This document shows positions 61,240 to 64,000 of a stretch of DNA of 64,000 nt, piece by piece (the first letter of the stretch is position 1; every line of letters begins with the position of its first letter). The stretch is from the NCBI RefSeq assembly GCF_016758255.1, contig NZ_QYAD01000002.1:1-64000 (forward strand). Reading direction: 5' to 3'. Made by a program: the position numbers and the translations under genes. The notes beneath the pieces are model-generated. The model ran no database searches and was not told the origin of the DNA. It saw only the letters and a program-made list of their open reading frames with translations. Source of the DNA: Leucobacter chromiireducens subsp. chromiireducens. Its GTDB lineage: Bacteria; Actinomycetota; Actinomycetes; Actinomycetales; Microbacteriaceae.

Positions 61240-61298
61240 GCGCCCAGTGTACCAGTGACAGCGCAGCAGAGTTCAGTTCTGCCCCAGCCAGAATCGGA

Positions 61299-62729
61299 TC
61301 AGGATCGGGGCTGCCGCAGCGTGAGCGAGAACACGGCCCCGACAATGCTGACCGCAGCGGCGATGGCGAACAGGGTGGTGAACGGCTCGGCTGCTGCCGC
61401 CCCGCCGCCCGCGACTCCCGCGAGCACCGCGGTCGACACTGGGGTGCCGAGTGCGGAACCGACCGTGCGCAGCACGCCGTTCACGCCGAGGGCCGCCGCA
61501 ATCTCGTCGCGCGGCGCGAGGCTCGCAACGAGATCGGCGACCACCGCAAAGCCGATGCCGTTGCCGAGGCCAATGAGCGAGAAGAACACGACGATCACGG
61601 CGAGGCTGCCGGGGGCGAGCGCGACCCCTGCGCTACCGAGCCCCATCACCGCGAGTGCGATGAGGGCGGTGAGTCGGGATCCCGCGCGAGAGATGAGCAA
61701 CGGCGCAAGCCTGCCGCCGAGGAACACAAGAATGGCGCCCGGCAGGAGGGCGATTCCGGTCTGCGTGACCGAGAAGCCCTGCCCCACGCCGGCCCCGGTG
61801 GGAGCCTGCAGCAGCATCGGCAGTCCCACGTAGAAGAGGTACGGAACAAAGCCGAGGAAGAGCGTGAGCCCGTTCGTCACGGCGAGTGCGGGCCGCACGA
61901 GCGTGCGCACATCGATGAGGGGCGCTGCGGTGCGCTGCTCGACAAACGCGAGCGCGGTGAACGCGGCGAGCGCGAGGACGAAAAGCCCGATCACCGCAGC
62001 GGATCCCCACCCCCAAGCGCTGCCCTGCGAGATGCCCAGCAAGAGCGAGAGGAGCGCGATGGTGAGCAGGATGGTGCCCGGCCAGTCGGTGGGGGTGGCG
62101 ACCCCGCGCTGCGATGCGGGCACCCACGCGACGAGGAGCGCGATCGAGAGGAGTCCCATGAGCGCGCCCGTGAGGAACAGCCACTGCCAGGACAGGCCTT
62201 CGACGATCACGCCGCCGACCACGAGTGCGGCGCCGGCGCCGAGTCCCATCGTGCCGCTCAGGAGGCCGATCGCGCTCCGTTGCGTGCTGCCGTCGGTGTG
62301 CCGCCGCACGATGGCAAGCGCGAGCGGGAAGGCGGCCATGCTGGCGCCCTGCAGCACGCGGCCGACGAGCAGGACGGGGAGGGAACCCGCGGTGGCGGCA
62401 AGAACAGCGCCCGCGACGAAGAGTGAGAAGGAGACAAGCAGGATCTTGCGGTGCCCATGACGGTCGCCGAGTGAGCCGAGGATCGGGGCGGCGACCGCGC
62501 CGCACAGGAGGTAGCTCGTGAGGATCCATCCGGCCACCGAGGGCTCGAGCGCGAACACACGGATGAAGGTCGGGAGCGCGGGGACGAGCAGGGTTTGCAT
62601 CATCGAGAAGGTGAGCACCGCGATCGCGAGCGCGAACACGAGGCGACCGGAGTGTGCGGCGGGGCGCGCTGCCTGGGTCGTGGGCAGGGGGACTGGTGCG
62701 GTGCTCGGCTGAGATGCGGGGGAGGTCAT
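61299..62729 (-). CDS. MFS multidrug-type transporter
   Basis: The 476-residue transporter has TFSMMQTLLVPALPTFIRVF in helix 1, GSLGDRHGHRKILLVSFSLF in loop 2-3 and GRVLQGASMAAFPLALAIVR in helix 4, typical of DHA2-like pumps with about 14 helices. It diverges from a TetR gene, with an inverted-repeat operator between them next to a TAGATT -10 (62754-62759, minus). Regulated drug or metabolite efflux is likely; the substrate is unknown. Confidence 0.86.
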   Translation of the reverse strand: MTSPASQPSTAPVPLPTTQAARPAAHSGRLVFALAIAVLTFSMMQTLLVPALPTFIRVFALEPSVAGWILTSYLLCGAVAAPILGSLGDRHGHRKILLVSFSLFVAGAVLAATAGSLPVLLVGRVLQGASMAAFPLALAIVRRHTDGSTQRSAIGLLSGTMGLGAGAALVVGGVIVEGLSWQWLFLTGALMGLLSIALLVAWVPASQRGVATPTDWPGTILLTIALLSLLLGISQGSAWGWGSAAVIGLFVLALAAFTALAFVEQRTAAPLIDVRTLVRPALAVTNGLTLFLGFVPYLFYVGLPMLLQAPTGAGVGQGFSVTQTGIALLPGAILVFLGGRLAPLLISRAGSRLTALIALAVMGLGSAGVALAPGSLAVIVVFFSLIGLGNGIGFAVVADLVASLAPRDEIAAALGVNGVLRTVGSALGTPVSTAVLAGVAGGGAAAAEPFTTLFAIAAAVSIVGAVFSLTLRQPRS

Positions 62730-62760
62730 GCGGCTCGAATCTGTGTGAGGTCAAATCTAT

Positions 62761-62784
62761 TCGGAACGGAATGGTTCGTTCCGA
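62761..62784. promoter_or_regulatory. TetR-type operator between the MFS and TetR genes
   Basis: TCGGAACG at 62761-62768 and CGTTCCGA at 62777-62784 form a perfect 8-bp inverted repeat with an 8-base spacer. It abuts the predicted -10 of the MFS gene and lies upstream of the tetR-type gene, the usual place for local repression. Confidence 0.62.
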
Positions 62785-62820
62785 TAGAAGTGTAAGCGAA
62801 GTCCGGGTACCGTGGGAAGG

Positions 62821-63561
62821 GTGAATCTTCCTGAGTCTGATCCTGCGGAGGCTGGCCCGCTCCGCGGTCGCGCCCGCGAGGCTCGGTCCAACGACGAGTC
62901 GATCCTCCGCGCCGCCCGCGAGGTCTTCAGTGAGTGGGGGTGGGGGGCGCCCATGTCGGAGATCGCCGCGCGAGCGGGCGCGGGCGTGGCGAGCATCTAT
63001 CGCCGCTACCCCAGCAAGGTGGAGCTCGTCAACGCGATCCGGGTGCTCTCGCTCGAGGAAATCTGCGCTCTCGCGGAGGCGAGCGCTCAGCTCGGCGGTG
63101 CCGACCCGGCCGCCGCATCACCGGACGTGTCCGCCCGCCCCTCGGTGGTGGGTGTCTTCCTGCGTCGTCAGGTCATTGAGGCGCCCGGCTCGCGCATGCC
63201 CACCTTCGGGCAGCACGTGGGCACGACGCCGGAGATTGATCGGCTCTCGGATCGGCTCCACGCCGCGCTTTCGGAGCTCGTGCGGATTGATCGGGATCGC
63301 GGAGTGATCCCCGCCGACTTTGGCCCCGCCGATGTGATGCTCACCATCACGCACTTGCGGCCGGTGTACGCCGTGCCGCGGGAGCGCGCGAACGAGCTGC
63401 ACCTCCGCCACCTCGATTTCGTGCTCGCCGGCCTGCGCGCGCGTGCCGCCGGGCAGCGTGTGCCGGGTGCCGCTGATCCCGCCGAGCTCGGTGCGCCGAC
63501 CAGCTGGGCTGAGTGGCTGCGGCTGAACAATGACGACGATCGCGAGCAGCCGCGCGGCTAG
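62821..63561 (+). CDS. TetR/AcrR-family repressor
   Basis: The 246-residue regulator has a TetR-type HTH (NDESILRAAREVFSEWGWGA, then MSEIAARAGAGVASIYRRYP) and a helical C-terminal domain. GTG at 62821 follows TACCGT (62808-62813) by seven bases and lacks a ribosome-binding site, so a leaderless start is likely. GTG 62812 is an alternative. It diverges from the MFS gene and is its probable repressor through the operator at 62761-62784. Its stop overlaps the stop of the convergent CGNR gene. Confidence 0.86.
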   Translation: MNLPESDPAEAGPLRGRAREARSNDESILRAAREVFSEWGWGAPMSEIAARAGAGVASIYRRYPSKVELVNAIRVLSLEEICALAEASAQLGGADPAAASPDVSARPSVVGVFLRRQVIEAPGSRMPTFGQHVGTTPEIDRLSDRLHAALSELVRIDRDRGVIPADFGPADVMLTITHLRPVYAVPRERANELHLRHLDFVLAGLRARAAGQRVPGAADPAELGAPTSWAEWLRLNNDDDREQPRG

Positions 63562-64000
63562 TGCGTGTGCGCGCCGCCCGGTGACCGTCGTTCGGCGCGG
63601 TGCGCGGCGACGCGCGTGCGCGTGGCGCAGCTCGGGGAGCAGAAGCGCTGGGGTGCGCGCCGACCCTCGTCGATGAAGGCGCGCTCGCAGCCCGGGGCCG
63701 CGCACAGGCCCCAGGCGCCGCGCCCGCGCTCGGCGAACCACTGGGCGAGCGAGGCCGCAGCGAGGGATCGGACGAAATCAGCTGCGCTTGACTCGATTGG
63801 GATCGCGGGCCGAGTCGCCCAGCGTCCGTCCGGGAGCTGGGTGAGTTCGGTGGGCGCACCGTGCGCGCGGAGGGCGGCGTTGAGGCTTGCGGCCACCCGC
63901 GCCGGATCGTGCTCCGCATAGATTGCGCGCAGCTCTGCCGTGGCCTCGGCAAGGCGCTCCGCGTGGGCGGCGCGTGCGCCAAGTGCCGCATCGCCGTGGG
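63558..64000 (-). CDS. CGNR zinc-finger protein, 5' end beyond the window
   Basis: The minus-strand frame stays open to the right edge, so the N terminus is missing. The visible part includes ELTQLPDGRWATRPAIPIES and the C-terminal zinc finger (GLCAAPGCERAFIDEGRRAP, then RFCSPSCATRTRVAAHR) with the four Cys of the CGNR family. It is a second member of the family seen at 57406-57933. It is encoded convergently with the TetR gene. Function: probable nucleic-acid-binding regulator. Confidence 0.78.
   Translation of the reverse strand, partial: HGDAALGARAAHAERLAEATAELRAIYAEHDPARVAASLNAALRAHGAPTELTQLPDGRWATRPAIPIESSAADFVRSLAAASLAQWFAERGRGAWGLCAAPGCERAFIDEGRRAPQRFCSPSCATRTRVAAHRAERRSPGGAHTH

Overview
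The window is high-G+C DNA with short intergenic gaps, many ATGA/GTGA start-stop overlaps and strong third-position G/C bias. ECF42-type sigma factor, CGNR zinc-finger proteins, LAXTG-type cell-wall anchors, DtxR-like iron boxes and apparently leaderless genes all point to an actinomycete. I infer a Microbacteriaceae relative, possibly Leucobacter, but no rRNA or other marker proves this. I saw no tRNA, rRNA or CRISPR.

Bases 1-12323 form a compact and unusual biosynthetic gene cluster. An IS3-type transposase fragment sits at the left edge. Then come a DHA2-type exporter, a phosphopantetheinyl transferase, a one-module NRPS (C-A-PCP, adenylation code matching threonine), a KS-ACP-thioesterase protein with no acyltransferase, an HXXEE membrane protein, a FolD-like protein whose four catalytic positions are all replaced, and a large AAA-LuxR regulator. 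Five of the six genes from exporter to FolD homologue are chained by overlaps of a few bases or less. The cluster is less G+C-rich than the rest of the window. The product is not recognisable.

Bases 12324-25709 hold regulators (a LuxR fragment, a DGPF/ECF42 sigma pair, a LAL-type regulator) followed by three large secreted, sortase-anchored proteins: an internalin-like LRR protein, a propeller/Ig-like protein with LPETG, and a beta-helix protein with five 210-bp InlB-type repeats. A fourth anchored protein lies at 39634-41367. No sortase gene is present.

Bases 25795-30158 hold an aromatic-acid-type catabolic unit: LysR regulator, MHS-family importer, flavin hydroxylase and Rossmann reductase.

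Two iron-siderophore uptake operons follow (30195-35062 and 48338-56557), each preceded by a DtxR-like box and each ending in a siderophore-interacting flavoreductase. The second also encodes a heterodimeric, IrtAB-like ABC pair whose nucleotide-binding domains are degenerate in complementary ways. Between the operons lie amino-acid export (LysE/Lrp), an ABC-F protein, a GNAT enzyme, a two-component system, and a small locus (MFS exporter, RibB-like enzyme, third flavoreductase, TetR). That locus is tied together by four copies of one 19-bp palindrome placed on the promoters.

Bases 56542-64000 carry TerC, two CGNR proteins, two MFS exporters, a TetR regulator and a second ABC-F gene. The ABC-F gene is preceded by a probable leaderless 9-codon upstream ORF and a hairpin, a layout typical of translation-coupled attenuation.
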